From contig NT_187156.1 in NCBI RefSeq assembly GCF_000265205.3, forward strand, positions 1 to 10,134: DNA of 10,134 nt, given 5' to 3'. This DNA comes from Sinorhizobium fredii USDA 257. Lineage in GTDB: Bacteria; Pseudomonadota; Alphaproteobacteria; Rhizobiales; Rhizobiaceae. Numbering within the stretch: position 1 is the stretch's first letter; every line of letters starts with the position of its first letter. The notes under the pieces were generated by a model that worked only from the letters and a program-made list of their open reading frames with translations, was not told the DNA's origin and ran no database searches. The position numbers and the translations under genes are program-made. Of this stretch, positions 1 to 6,941 are shown piece after piece.

Positions 1-3000
1 CAAACCCTTCACGTGGGAACGAGGGCCAGTCATGGCACGAAGTCGCGACGTTGGACTGCGCGATAGTCCTCGGTTCTGCTGGTGCCGGCAAGACGCGAGA
101 GTTGCTGGAATTGGCAAAGGAGCTACGTTCCGCTGGCACCCCTGCCTTCGTCTTTAGGATTGAGGCACTTTGCCGCCTGTCCGCGGAGGATTCGTTCTCA
201 CCGCACGACGAAGCATCTCCGACGGCCTTCGCGAGGTGGAAGGTGAAACGCGGCCCGGCAGTCGCCCTTCTTGATGCACTTGACGAAGCGCGCTTGCCTG
301 ATGCTCGCAATACCAGCGCTTTGGCGGATGCTTTGGCGCGTCTCTCACGCGAGGTAGGTTCCGCAGGAAAGGAACTGAGGGTTATCATCAGCTCTAGGGC
401 CAGCGAGTGGCAGGGTGATGGCGATCTGCGGGCGATCGAGACGGCAATCAAGGGCTTTCGCGTCTCGGATCCGAGTCAAGAGGCACAGATTAAAGTAAAG
501 ACGCTTCGCCTGCTACCTCTTCGCAAGCCTGATGTGAGGAAAATCGCCAAGCACCGTGGCGTAGATCCCGACCAGTTCGCGGCAGCAATCGACAGAGCTA
601 AAGCCGCCAATCTCGTGTCGCAGCCACTGGACGTGCAGCTTCTCCTCGATCTGTGGTTAGAAGCAGTTGGGGAGGGCAAGGAGCCGCCCAGCATCTTTTC
701 GTCAAGGCTGCAGGTATACGAAGATATCGTCAGATTCAGACTGAGGACCGAGAGCGGACAGGAGCGTCGATCGAACCTTGACCCCCTGCTGGGACGGCAG
801 GCATGTGAAAAGCTTGCCGCGATCTCCGTCCTATCGGACGTTCAGGATTTTACGTCCGAGCCGGACAAACCGATGGCGATCCACGCGCTCTCGGCATTAT
901 CGAGCGACGCCGATCGCTGGACGGAGATGGATGTGCGCCAGCTTCTTTCGTATGGGTTGTTTCAGCCGTCCATTTCCGGACGAGTGAGGTTTGCCCATCG
1001 GGAGTTGCGTGACTACCTCGCTGCTTGCTTTTTCCGCCGGGCGATCGGCCAAAATGCCGGATCGCTCGACGTAGTTAAGCCTCTCCTTGCAGAAGGCTTG
1101 GGATGTACCGAAGTCCCTCAATCGACCGAGCACGTCTTGGGATGGTTGGCGACGATCGATCCGATCGCGAGGAGGATTGTGACCAGGATCCGACCGTCGC
1201 TTCTTATTGAGACCGGCGATCCGACACGGCTCACGGTTGACGAGAAGTCACGTGCCATTGCTGCACACGTCGCTGCATACCGGGAGCGGCTTTATCGAGG
1301 CGAATGGTTTTACCAGGAGGATGTGCGGGAGTTTGTTACTCCCGATCTGGCACCGGCAATCGGAGAGCAGCTAGCGATCGCAACTTCACCTGAGGTCCGT
1401 GAGTTACTCGTCGAGATGATCAGATTTGGCCAGATGACGTCAATGGCCGCGGACCTGCGGACAATCGCCTGCGATCAGACCGAAGGTCTTCGCGTCAGGG
1501 CGGAGGCTTGTCTTGCACTGGCGGATTTGAACGATTTTTCATTTGCCCATGATGTACTTGCGGCTGCGCTTCTGTCGACCGCTCCCAAGCACGAGGATAC
1601 GCAAAGCGCGCCGTCGTGGAACTTGTTCGTGGCCAGTGCTGTGCGATACGTCGTGCCCGCCGGTGTTTCTCTCCTGGATGCAATCGCTCTCGTGGATCGC
1701 TTCCGCCGGGAAGCCAAAAATTATGCATCAGCCACCGCAATGTTGCTGGAGGGGCTGGTTGCCGAACTATCATTGGATCAATTGGGGAACTGGCTTCAGA
1801 TTTTCCTTCGGTTCGCGCGCGCTCCGCGAAAGAGTGACCGGGATATGATGCCGACGATCCAGCCGAGGTTCAGGATGCTTGGCGCCCCCATTTGCCAGGC
1901 ATTGGACAGGCTGCTGCAGCACGGTGGCGAAGTGTTGCCAAAGGCGGTACGGCTCGAAGCACTCGAATTTGTCTTCGGTCTTAACGGAAGGCAGAGCTAT
2001 TCGCTGCGCGAGACCAGCTTCGACAAGCTCGCGACGACCATCCGTCCGTTGAACGACCTGAAGATCGACCTAATCTTGATGCGCCTCGCTTTGTTCGAAA
2101 ATATGCAGAGTGAATGGTACGTGGCGCGCCAGGCAGTCGGCCCGCTCAAGATCGATCGAAGCGATAAGGCAGTCGAGGTATTCAATTCGAAAGATATCGA
2201 GCGCCTTGGCGCCCTCATGGCCGAGGAGCAGACTGAAAGGGATCGGGATCTGTATTTCACCTGCGCCCAATTCGTGTTTGACGAGATCCGGGACGCTGAA
2301 GAACGCAAACACGCAAACGCCATTCTTAGAAACCTTGCGCGGACCCATGGCAGCAGCGAGTTAAAGCGCGCCTATGGCCACCTAGCGCCGATAAGACGGC
2401 TGAAGCATCAGTTTCGTCATAAGGACTGGTACCAGATCAAACACAGGTTTCACGCTAGTGTCGATTCAGTGATCGATGCATGCTGGAAGCTCCGTAACGG
2501 AGCAACGTTTCTCAGGGATTTCCGTGGTTTGTCCCAGGGGCGCAGACCTGGTTATCTGGCTTGGGCGGTAAACAAGAGTCCAAATGACCTTGGTCCAGCA
2601 GTCATAGAACGCATGCGCGAGCGCCATGGCCAGCTGATTGCGGGATTGTTCGCCTCCGGCTTCAAAAGGTACTGGCGAGAAAACGGGATTACCTACCCCG
2701 CACAAAGCGACTATCAGGCCATGATCGGATTGACCGGCCTTGCCCTGCAATCGCTGAGCGAACTGGCGAACCTGTCCGATGACTTGATAGAACGGGCCTT
2801 CACCTACGGCTTTTCTAACATGAACGGCTTTCCGGACTGGATGCCGGCTCTTATCACGTTGAAGCCCGGAATTTTCGTGACCGTGGCGACGACCGTTCTC
2901 ACGCAGGACATTACCTCGAGCAGTGAAGAGAAGTTTTCCTCGGACGGGTTCAGTCGCATAGCCTATTCCACCTCTGCAATCCGTGAGCTTACAGCGGCAC

Positions 3001-3554
3001 CACTGTTCCAACTGCTTCAAACCGCAGGGATCCCCGAGAATCGTCGCGACTTGGAAATGGCTCTCACGATAATTGCCCGGAGTCATGCGGTCTCGGCCTC
3101 ACAACTATCACCGATTCTCCGCCAGCAATTCGCAGCCCATGTGATAGAGTTTAGGTTCGCCGAAGCGTGGCTCTGGCTTGATGCCTTGTTCGCTATTGAT
3201 TCGGCAGCTGCCTGGTCTACATGGATCGCGACCTTCGGAGCACTATGGAGCCCGTCCAGCGCAAGCCTGTTCAAGCGCTACATGGGGCGCGAAGAGTTGT
3301 CCAACTCACGTGCCGAAGAGCGCGCCGAGGAGCGGGACGCACTTGATGCCGATGCTCAAACACTGTGTCATCTCATCAAGGCCGCTTATCTTGTTTGGCC
3401 ACCAAGCAATGACCCCGTCCATGAAGACGCCTACTCGCCCGGCATTGACGACAAGGCGACATCCAGACGCGGCTACTATCTAAACGGGCTGGCGGCGCTT
3501 GGTAACGAGGATGCGTTGCAAGCCCTCGATAGGTGTAGCCGCTTGCCAACATAA
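1..3554 (+). CDS. Large STAND/NACHT-type P-loop NTPase, 5' partial
   Basis: This is a signal-transducing P-loop NTPase of the STAND/NACHT type, a class used in bacterial antiphage sensing and in regulation. I see 1183 codons. The frame is open to the left edge (first full codon at base 3), so the TTG at 51 is only the first start-like codon in the window. Counting from that TTG, the Walker A motif GSAGAGKT is at residues 8-15. A NACHT-like Walker B, VALLDALDEA, is at 71-80. A sensor arginine in IISSR is at 112-116. A winged-helix-like region follows and ends in FAHRELRDYLAA at about 314-325, which is typical after NACHT modules. The remaining 840 or so residues look largely alpha-helical; a HEAT-like stretch (RVRAEACLALADL) begins near 481. 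They would be the sensor part. Any N-terminal effector domain lies outside the window. The stop codon lies in the terminal repeats of an IS relic, so the last few residues may be IS-derived. The NTPase class is confident; a defence role is inference. Confidence 0.85.
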   Translation, partial: NPSRGNEGQSWHEVATLDCAIVLGSAGAGKTRELLELAKELRSAGTPAFVFRIEALCRLSAEDSFSPHDEASPTAFARWKVKRGPAVALLDALDEARLPDARNTSALADALARLSREVGSAGKELRVIISSRASEWQGDGDLRAIETAIKGFRVSDPSQEAQIKVKTLRLLPLRKPDVRKIAKHRGVDPDQFAAAIDRAKAANLVSQPLDVQLLLDLWLEAVGEGKEPPSIFSSRLQVYEDIVRFRLRTESGQERRSNLDPLLGRQACEKLAAISVLSDVQDFTSEPDKPMAIHALSALSSDADRWTEMDVRQLLSYGLFQPSISGRVRFAHRELRDYLAACFFRRAIGQNAGSLDVVKPLLAEGLGCTEVPQSTEHVLGWLATIDPIARRIVTRIRPSLLIETGDPTRLTVDEKSRAIAAHVAAYRERLYRGEWFYQEDVREFVTPDLAPAIGEQLAIATSPEVRELLVEMIRFGQMTSMAADLRTIACDQTEGLRVRAEACLALADLNDFSFAHDVLAAALLSTAPKHEDTQSAPSWNLFVASAVRYVVPAGVSLLDAIALVDRFRREAKNYASATAMLLEGLVAELSLDQLGNWLQIFLRFARAPRKSDRDMMPTIQPRFRMLGAPICQALDRLLQHGGEVLPKAVRLEALEFVFGLNGRQSYSLRETSFDKLATTIRPLNDLKIDLILMRLALFENMQSEWYVARQAVGPLKIDRSDKAVEVFNSKDIERLGALMAEEQTERDRDLYFTCAQFVFDEIRDAEERKHANAILRNLARTHGSSELKRAYGHLAPIRRLKHQFRHKDWYQIKHRFHASVDSVIDACWKLRNGATFLRDFRGLSQGRRPGYLAWAVNKSPNDLGPAVIERMRERHGQLIAGLFASGFKRYWRENGITYPAQSDYQAMIGLTGLALQSLSELANLSDDLIERAFTYGFSNMNGFPDWMPALITLKPGIFVTVATTVLTQDITSSSEEKFSSDGFSRIAYSTSAIRELTAAPLFQLLQTAGIPENRRDLEMALTIIARSHAVSASQLSPILRQQFAAHVIEFRFAEAWLWLDALFAIDSAAAWSTWIATFGALWSPSSASLFKRYMGREELSNSRAEERAEERDALDADAQTLCHLIKAAYLVWPPSNDPVHEDAYSPGIDDKATSRRGYYLNGLAALGNEDALQALDRCSRLPT

Positions 3555-3690
3555 CGGCTCGTGCTCGCCAACATCGGCATTTTCTGCTCAGATTATCTGA
3601 CAATGGAGAACGTGCCCTGCTCACGCTCTTTGCCAACGTGCTCGCCAACATCCGAGGCTGCTCGCAAACGACGGCCACGTGCTCAGATTA
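3541..3690. repeat. Short-repeat array at the end of an IS relic
   Basis: The motif GCTYGCCAACAT occurs at 3541-3552, 3563-3574 and 3640-3651. The last two copies belong to a longer identical 16-mer, CGTGCTCGCCAACATC, at 3560-3575 and 3637-3652. A second motif, TGCTCAGATTA, occurs at 3585-3595 and 3680-3690. Weaker relatives (GCTCGCAAACG near 3660, TTTGCCAACGTG near 3630) lie between them. Irregularly spaced short repeats next to the 3' end of a transposase gene are what one expects of transposase binding sites at an IS end. The inverted core GTTGGCGAG at 4374-4382 could be a remnant of the opposite end. The first copy overlaps the stop codon of the upstream NTPase gene and the last overlaps the stop codon of the transposase remnant. 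Confidence 0.6.
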
Positions 3691-4270
3691 ATTGCCAGCG
3701 AGAGCGTGGGTCAAGCCGGCACGCCTGCCTGACGCAGTTGCTCGGTCAAGGCCGAGTTGATCGACGATGGCGCCACGGGCTGCGAGGCCATTTGGATAAG
3801 CGGTCTCTATTGCGGGTTCCGGAAAACGGTGTCCGCCATACGCTCAGCCCAGCCGCAGTCGAGGGCAGCGAAGGCAATGGGCGATCCCCGCCGGTGACCG
3901 CGGCGCGGGGGAGCCCAAGCTGGTCTGCCAACCGCACCACCTTGTCGAGCCGCTCTTCGGTCCGGCTCTTCTGGTATTTGCGATAGCGAAAGAGGGGAAC
4001 CGCCCCGCGCGAAGGCTGGAACGGCCCGAGGCGCTTGCCCTCATGCTCGACGAACAGTTCCAGATCGAACAGGCCCCAGAGCAAGGTCACCGTCTCGCCG
4101 GCAAGTTCGGGCTCGACCTCATAGGATGCGCCTTCGACCGAAACGGTTGCGTCTCCAGCGACCGTCCGTCGTTCCGGCTCGCGCGCAAAGGCGCAGAACC
4201 GCTCCCACGAGCACATGGCTCGCACCCCGTCAGGCGGAAGGTTTCCGCCTATAAGTTTGTAACCCCCCAA
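3688..4270 (-). pseudogene. IS transposase C-terminal remnant, frameshifted
   Basis: On the minus strand, a frame read from a TTG at 4270 contains a stretch beginning about CSWERFCAFAREPERRTV. It continues through a beta-rich segment (YEVEPELAGETVTLLWGLFD, then a basic RYRKYQKSRTEERLDKV segment). I recognise this as the C-terminal tail of a DDE-type transposase of the IS481/ISNCY-like kind seen in rhizobia; the exact family is from memory. The catalytic DDE core is absent, because nothing upstream of about 4216 continues the protein. The frame also breaks at the four-A run at 3823-3826 (plus-strand sense). Skipping one base there restores a transposase-like ending, RTPF then PEPAIETAYPNGLAARG, running to a TAA at 3690-3688. 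The remnant is therefore both truncated and frameshifted. If the frameshift is a base-call error, the truncation still makes it non-functional. A TTG start at 4270 has no convincing support. Confidence 0.65.
4232..4250. repeat. Perfect 8-bp inverted repeat
   Basis: AGGCGGAA at 4232-4239 and TTCCGCCT at 4243-4250 form a perfect 8-bp stem with a 3-base loop. No T tract follows on either strand, so it is not a convincing intrinsic terminator. It sits just upstream of where transposase similarity starts and just before a C6A9 homopolymer (4263-4277). It may therefore mark the breakpoint where the IS was truncated or be part of another element's end. Confidence 0.4.
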
Positions 4271-4476
4271 AAAAAAAGGAAGTGCTACCCAAAACTAAGC
4301 GCAGTAACAGCGTATACCCGTCAAATTTGAGGATTGCAATTTTTCCTACATTTGGTGCTTATTTTTTAGCGTGGTTGGCGAGTTGGCTTCTTGCCGGCAT
4401 ATACGGTGGGTGATGCCGCGCAATTGGATGCCTATCACGATCTTTGATTGCAACACTCTAACCAGGAGGAATTTCC
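4271..4476 (+). promoter_or_regulatory. AT-rich upstream region of the peptide/radical SAM gene set
   Basis: This 206-base stretch holds no supportable gene and is clearly more AT-rich than its surroundings, as expected for a promoter region. Visible elements are a perfect 10-base palindrome TCAAATTTGA at 4321-4330 and the 8-base direct repeat GATTGCAA at 4332-4339 and 4446-4453. A weak sigma70-like pair is TTGCAA at 4334-4339 with GCTTAT at 4357-4362, spacing 17. The palindrome next to the possible -35 box could be an operator, but that is a guess. The GTTGGCGAG at 4374-4382 is an inverted copy of the core of the IS repeats at 3541-3652, so part of this region may be IS-derived. The transcription start cannot be placed from sequence alone. 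Confidence 0.35.
4464..4469 (+). promoter_or_regulatory. Strong ribosome binding site of the 50-residue peptide
   Basis: AGGAGG at 4464-4469 is followed by seven bases and then ATG at 4477. This is the best Shine-Dalgarno match in the window and far better than those of the downstream enzymes. It fixes the start of the small ORF and implies high translation, as expected of a substrate peptide made in excess over its modifying enzymes. Confidence 0.8.
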
Positions 4477-4629
4477 ATGAGCGATCTAAAGTATGGCAAA
4501 GGCGACGAGGCCGAGGCCCTCAAGCTAGCAATTAGGGAACTTAGCGAGGCCCAGAAGATTGTCCATACCGCGCTGATTTCTGAGAAACTTGAGAAGGTCT
4601 CCAAGCTGCTCGCCACCGTACAGGTTTAG
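4477..4629 (+). CDS. 50-residue peptide, candidate RiPP precursor or scaffold
   Basis: The ORF runs from ATG at 4477 to TAG at 4627-4629, encoding 50 residues that begin MSDLKYGKGDEAEALK and end KLLATVQV. I recognise no family. It is charge-balanced (7 Lys, 1 Arg, 2 Asp, 6 Glu, 1 His) and has no Cys, Trp, Phe, Pro or Asn. The N-terminus carries the only Tyr (Tyr6) and both Gly (7 and 9). From about residue 10 the hydrophobic residues recur every three to four positions (for example L15, I19, L22, V29, L33 and L38, V41, L45, V48), so an amphipathic helix or helical hairpin is likely. There is no signal peptide or membrane segment. The strong ribosome binding site and the position ahead of radical SAM, ureohydrolase, peptidase and ATP-grasp genes suggest a substrate peptide or carrier. 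The single Arg20 is the only residue a peptide arginase could hydrolyse. An accessory binding protein for one of the enzymes is the main alternative. That it is a real gene is fairly secure; its role is inference. Confidence 0.7.
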   Translation: MSDLKYGKGDEAEALKLAIRELSEAQKIVHTALISEKLEKVSKLLATVQV

Positions 4630-4644
4630 AGTTGGTTCAAGTAT

Positions 4645-4674
4645 TGGGTCCTTGCAGATTGTGTCGAGGACCCA
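4645..4674 (+). other. Hairpin between the peptide ORF and the radical SAM gene
   Basis: TGGGTCCT at 4645-4652 and AGGACCCA at 4667-4674 form a perfect 8-bp stem with a 14-base loop. It could be extended inward by a U-G and a G-C pair. It lies 15 bases after the peptide stop and 92 bases before the radical SAM start. No T tract follows, so it is not a standard intrinsic terminator. It could stabilise the 3' end of a short peptide transcript or reduce read-through, giving more peptide than enzyme. The rest of the 137-base gap (4630-4766) holds no supportable ORF. Confidence 0.45.
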
Positions 4675-4766
4675 TGCATTCACGGCATCTCCACACGAGT
4701 TGGCGCAGGCTCTCGCCGGGTAGTCGAGGCGATTTGTGACGCTATGTCTTTTCAAAACGGGGGGAA

Positions 4767-5963
4767 ATGATGTCCATTGGTAAAGCGAGCACGGCTTACG
4801 CTGATCTACCTCATATTGTTGCTGCGCGAGAGCGCATCGAGAACCTTTGGGCTGCCGGCACTGACTATTCCAAGGACATCGTTGACGACGCACGTTCCAA
4901 TAATCGTATGTTGCACCTCGACCTGGACTTGACCGGCGAGTGCAAGCTCAATTGCTTTTATTGCGACCGGACGCCCGATAGATACAATTCCGTACCCAAC
5001 CGTGTTGAACTGACAACTGCGGAGCGCCTCGATTTGATCGAGCAGGCCCGCAACCTCGGTGCCACCACTGTCGAATTTCCCGGTGCTGGTGAACCTATGA
5101 TCGATGTGGGATTTTGGGACATAATTGCTGGTGTTCATGGTCATGGGATGACGCCCGTCATATTCACGAGCGGCTACCATCTTGACCGTTCGGCAGCTGA
5201 CCGGCTTTTTCAGCTCGGGGCCACTGTTTTTATCAAGCACAACTCAAGCGATACGCATATCCAAGATAAAATGGTTGGCTTGGCCGGCTATGCCGAGAAA
5301 GCCAACGCAGGCCTTCATTACCTTCTCGAAAAGGGCTTCAACCAATCGATACCAACGCGTGTAGCAGTTGATATGGTTGTAACGCCACAGTTTAACGAGT
5401 CGAAAGATTTCGAAGAGGTCGTCGAACTCCATCGGTGGTGCCGAATCAATAATGTGCACAACTATATTGTGACCCTTATACCGGAAGGCCGCGCCGATAG
5501 GGCTGCCATGATTTTAGAGCGCGAGCGCTCTAACAATATGCTCGAGGCTGTACGCAAGGTAGACGAGCAAGAGTTCGGCTTAACCTATAAACCCTCACGC
5601 CCAATGTCAGGCGGCTACCGCTGTAGACAAGTCAACGTCGGGCTATTCGTGAATTTATTTGGCGAGGTTTACGACTGCAACGGCCTTGGCCGTTTCTTGG
5701 GGCACGTTCGCTGCGACAGCTTGGAAACAATCTGGAACTCAAAGTTTGCCAGACATGTTCGTACCCCGGTTCAAGATGGATTTTGCCTGCTGCGGGAACG
5801 TGTTTGGGACTCAGTACAGTCATCTGGGATGGAGCGTAAACTTCACCTTTATCGTCGATTCGAGGGCAGGCACGGAGCGGACGAAGTGGTGGAGCGTGGC
5901 CTGCATGCCATGCATCAGGGTGAGGAAACCCCGACCGTCGTTCCCAGCGCGGGGTCCGTCTAA
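4767..5963 (+). CDS. Radical SAM enzyme with SPASM/twitch-like C-terminus
   Basis: This 398-residue protein is a radical S-adenosylmethionine enzyme; it would cleave SAM with a [4Fe-4S] cluster to start radical chemistry on a substrate. The cluster motif is Cys59-x3-Cys63-x2-Cys66 (CKLNCFYC). A GAGEP motif at 106-110 matches the SAM-binding GGE element. The C-terminal region has Cys286, Cys304, Cys316 and Cys340, with CNGLGRFLGHV and a DSLETIWNSKF segment typical of SPASM or twitch domains. An auxiliary iron-sulfur cluster is therefore likely, though there are fewer cysteines than in a full seven-Cys SPASM. Such enzymes often modify ribosomal peptides (thioether, C-C or epimerisation chemistry), but some act on small molecules. 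The start is ATG at 4767 or, better spaced from the G6 run at 4759-4764, the adjacent ATG at 4770. The stop TAA abuts the GTG of the next gene, so the two are probably coupled. The specific reaction is unknown. Confidence 0.9.
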   Translation: MMSIGKASTAYADLPHIVAARERIENLWAAGTDYSKDIVDDARSNNRMLHLDLDLTGECKLNCFYCDRTPDRYNSVPNRVELTTAERLDLIEQARNLGATTVEFPGAGEPMIDVGFWDIIAGVHGHGMTPVIFTSGYHLDRSAADRLFQLGATVFIKHNSSDTHIQDKMVGLAGYAEKANAGLHYLLEKGFNQSIPTRVAVDMVVTPQFNESKDFEEVVELHRWCRINNVHNYIVTLIPEGRADRAAMILERERSNNMLEAVRKVDEQEFGLTYKPSRPMSGGYRCRQVNVGLFVNLFGEVYDCNGLGRFLGHVRCDSLETIWNSKFARHVRTPVQDGFCLLRERVWDSVQSSGMERKLHLYRRFEGRHGADEVVERGLHAMHQGEETPTVVPSAGSV

Positions 5964-6911
5964 GTGCAAGTTACATCTTCTGTACCAATCGTAAACGATC
6001 CGACTGTGCGGTGGATCCGGGATTGTTGGGTTACCGCGCAGAGCGCCCCACACGATTCTCCAGCTTTTGGATTCGTTAGCGTGCCGTTCGACTTTGCGGT
6101 CAGTCATCGCCCTGGTTGTCGTTTCGGTCCCGAGAAAATTCTTTCGGCACTCAATACGTTAAGCGCATATTGCGTCGACAAGCGGGTGTCGTTGGACAAG
6201 ACGTCCTTCGTAGAGTGTGGATCGGTCGATGCGCTGCACTCTCTCGAGCAGTCATACTCAAACATTCGAGCTGCCATTGCCGCACTGCCGCGCAGATTAT
6301 TGCCAATAGTCTTGGGTGGTGACCACTCTATTACCGACCCAGCGATACGGGGTGTTCGTGATAGGCTTTCTGGGGCGCCAATGGGGCTGATTGTTTTTGA
6401 CGCCCATTTCGATTCGCGCGAACCAATACCAGGCAAGGAGCATTCCGGGCATTGGATGCGGACGCTGTCGGACGTGATTGACTATCGCAAGGTTGTCCAG
6501 ATGGGAATCAACGCTGCGATTTATTCAGAGGCATACATGCGCGAGGCCGAAGCAGCCGGGGTCCTGGTGATGACACCTTACGACATACGTCGAGTAGGTT
6601 GGACTGTCGCTCTGAGAACCGCAATCGAGCATGGGACCGCTGATGGGGCCGGAGTATACATCTCCGTCGACATTGATGGCATCGACCAGGCCTATGCGCC
6701 GGGTACGAGCGTTCCCAATTGCGGTGGTCTTCTTGCCCATGAGGTTTTGGATGCGGTGTTCGAGATCGCGGTTAACGCACCAACGCTCGCTCTCGACATC
6801 ACTGAAGTGAGTCCGCCTTTGGACCGAGATGATATGACCTCGCGACTTGCAGCGCAGATCATCATGAACTTCATGGCGGGTGTTGTCCGACAAACATCAA
6901 GTGGGACCTAG
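5964..6911 (+). CDS. Ureohydrolase (arginase/agmatinase/formiminoglutamase family)
   Basis: This 315-residue protein belongs to the binuclear manganese ureohydrolase family, which hydrolyses guanidino or formimino groups. All expected metal ligands are visible: GGDHS at 118-122 (His121), DAHFD at 146-150 (Asp146, His148, Asp150) and SVDIDGID at 234-241 (Asp236, Asp238). The last block continues as QAYAPG, consistent with the family signature S-x-D-x-D-x3-[PAQ]-x3-PG. The segment after DAHFD (SREPIPGKEHSGHW) resembles formiminoglutamases more than classical arginases. The substrate therefore cannot be assigned: free arginine, agmatine, another guanidino compound, or an arginine in a peptide are all possible. 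Translation starts at GTG 5964, directly after the TAA of the radical SAM gene (TAAGTG); no ATG occurs in this frame until about residue 140. In this context it could turn arginine into ornithine on the substrate peptide or supply an amine to the ATP-grasp ligase. That role is inference. Confidence 0.9.
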   Translation: MQVTSSVPIVNDPTVRWIRDCWVTAQSAPHDSPAFGFVSVPFDFAVSHRPGCRFGPEKILSALNTLSAYCVDKRVSLDKTSFVECGSVDALHSLEQSYSNIRAAIAALPRRLLPIVLGGDHSITDPAIRGVRDRLSGAPMGLIVFDAHFDSREPIPGKEHSGHWMRTLSDVIDYRKVVQMGINAAIYSEAYMREAEAAGVLVMTPYDIRRVGWTVALRTAIEHGTADGAGVYISVDIDGIDQAYAPGTSVPNCGGLLAHEVLDAVFEIAVNAPTLALDITEVSPPLDRDDMTSRLAAQIIMNFMAGVVRQTSSGT

Positions 6912-6941
6912 TTTCGCTTCAACAATCATTTGAGGTTTCAA

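Noticed and set aside
2466..3086. A 206-codon minus-strand ORF inside the NTPase gene
   Set aside because: It lies wholly antisense to a well-supported coding region, has no recognisable motif, and is what high-G+C codon use produces by chance.
3541..3690. CRISPR-like array from the repeated GCTCGCCAACAT motifs
   Set aside because: Copies are short, degenerate and irregularly spaced (22 and 77 bases), with no uniform spacers, and they border a transposase remnant.
3561..3986. A 141-codon plus-strand ORF over the IS relic
   Set aside because: It runs across the terminal repeats and antisense to the transposase remnant, and its composition (many Arg, Ser) is that of a shadow frame.
4375..4397. 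Sigma54-type promoter (GG and GC elements in TTGGCGAGTTGGCTTCTTGCC)
   Set aside because: The GG-to-GC distances are 14 or 6 bases rather than the required 10.
4413..4535. A 40-codon ORF starting at ATG 4413 that overlaps the start of the 50-residue peptide in another frame
   Set aside because: It has only a weak GGTGGG upstream, contains the strong ribosome binding site of the peptide ORF, and its Arg-rich second half is a shadow of the peptide coding sequence.
4767..5963. Prokaryotic viperin identity for the radical SAM gene
   Set aside because: The C-terminal extra cysteines and the DSLETIWNS segment point to SPASM/twitch enzymes, and no nucleotide kinase is nearby.
5964..6911. The Gln in place of Pro after the SVDIDGID block as a lost catalytic feature
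   Set aside because: Gln is tolerated at that position in the family signature and all metal ligands are present.
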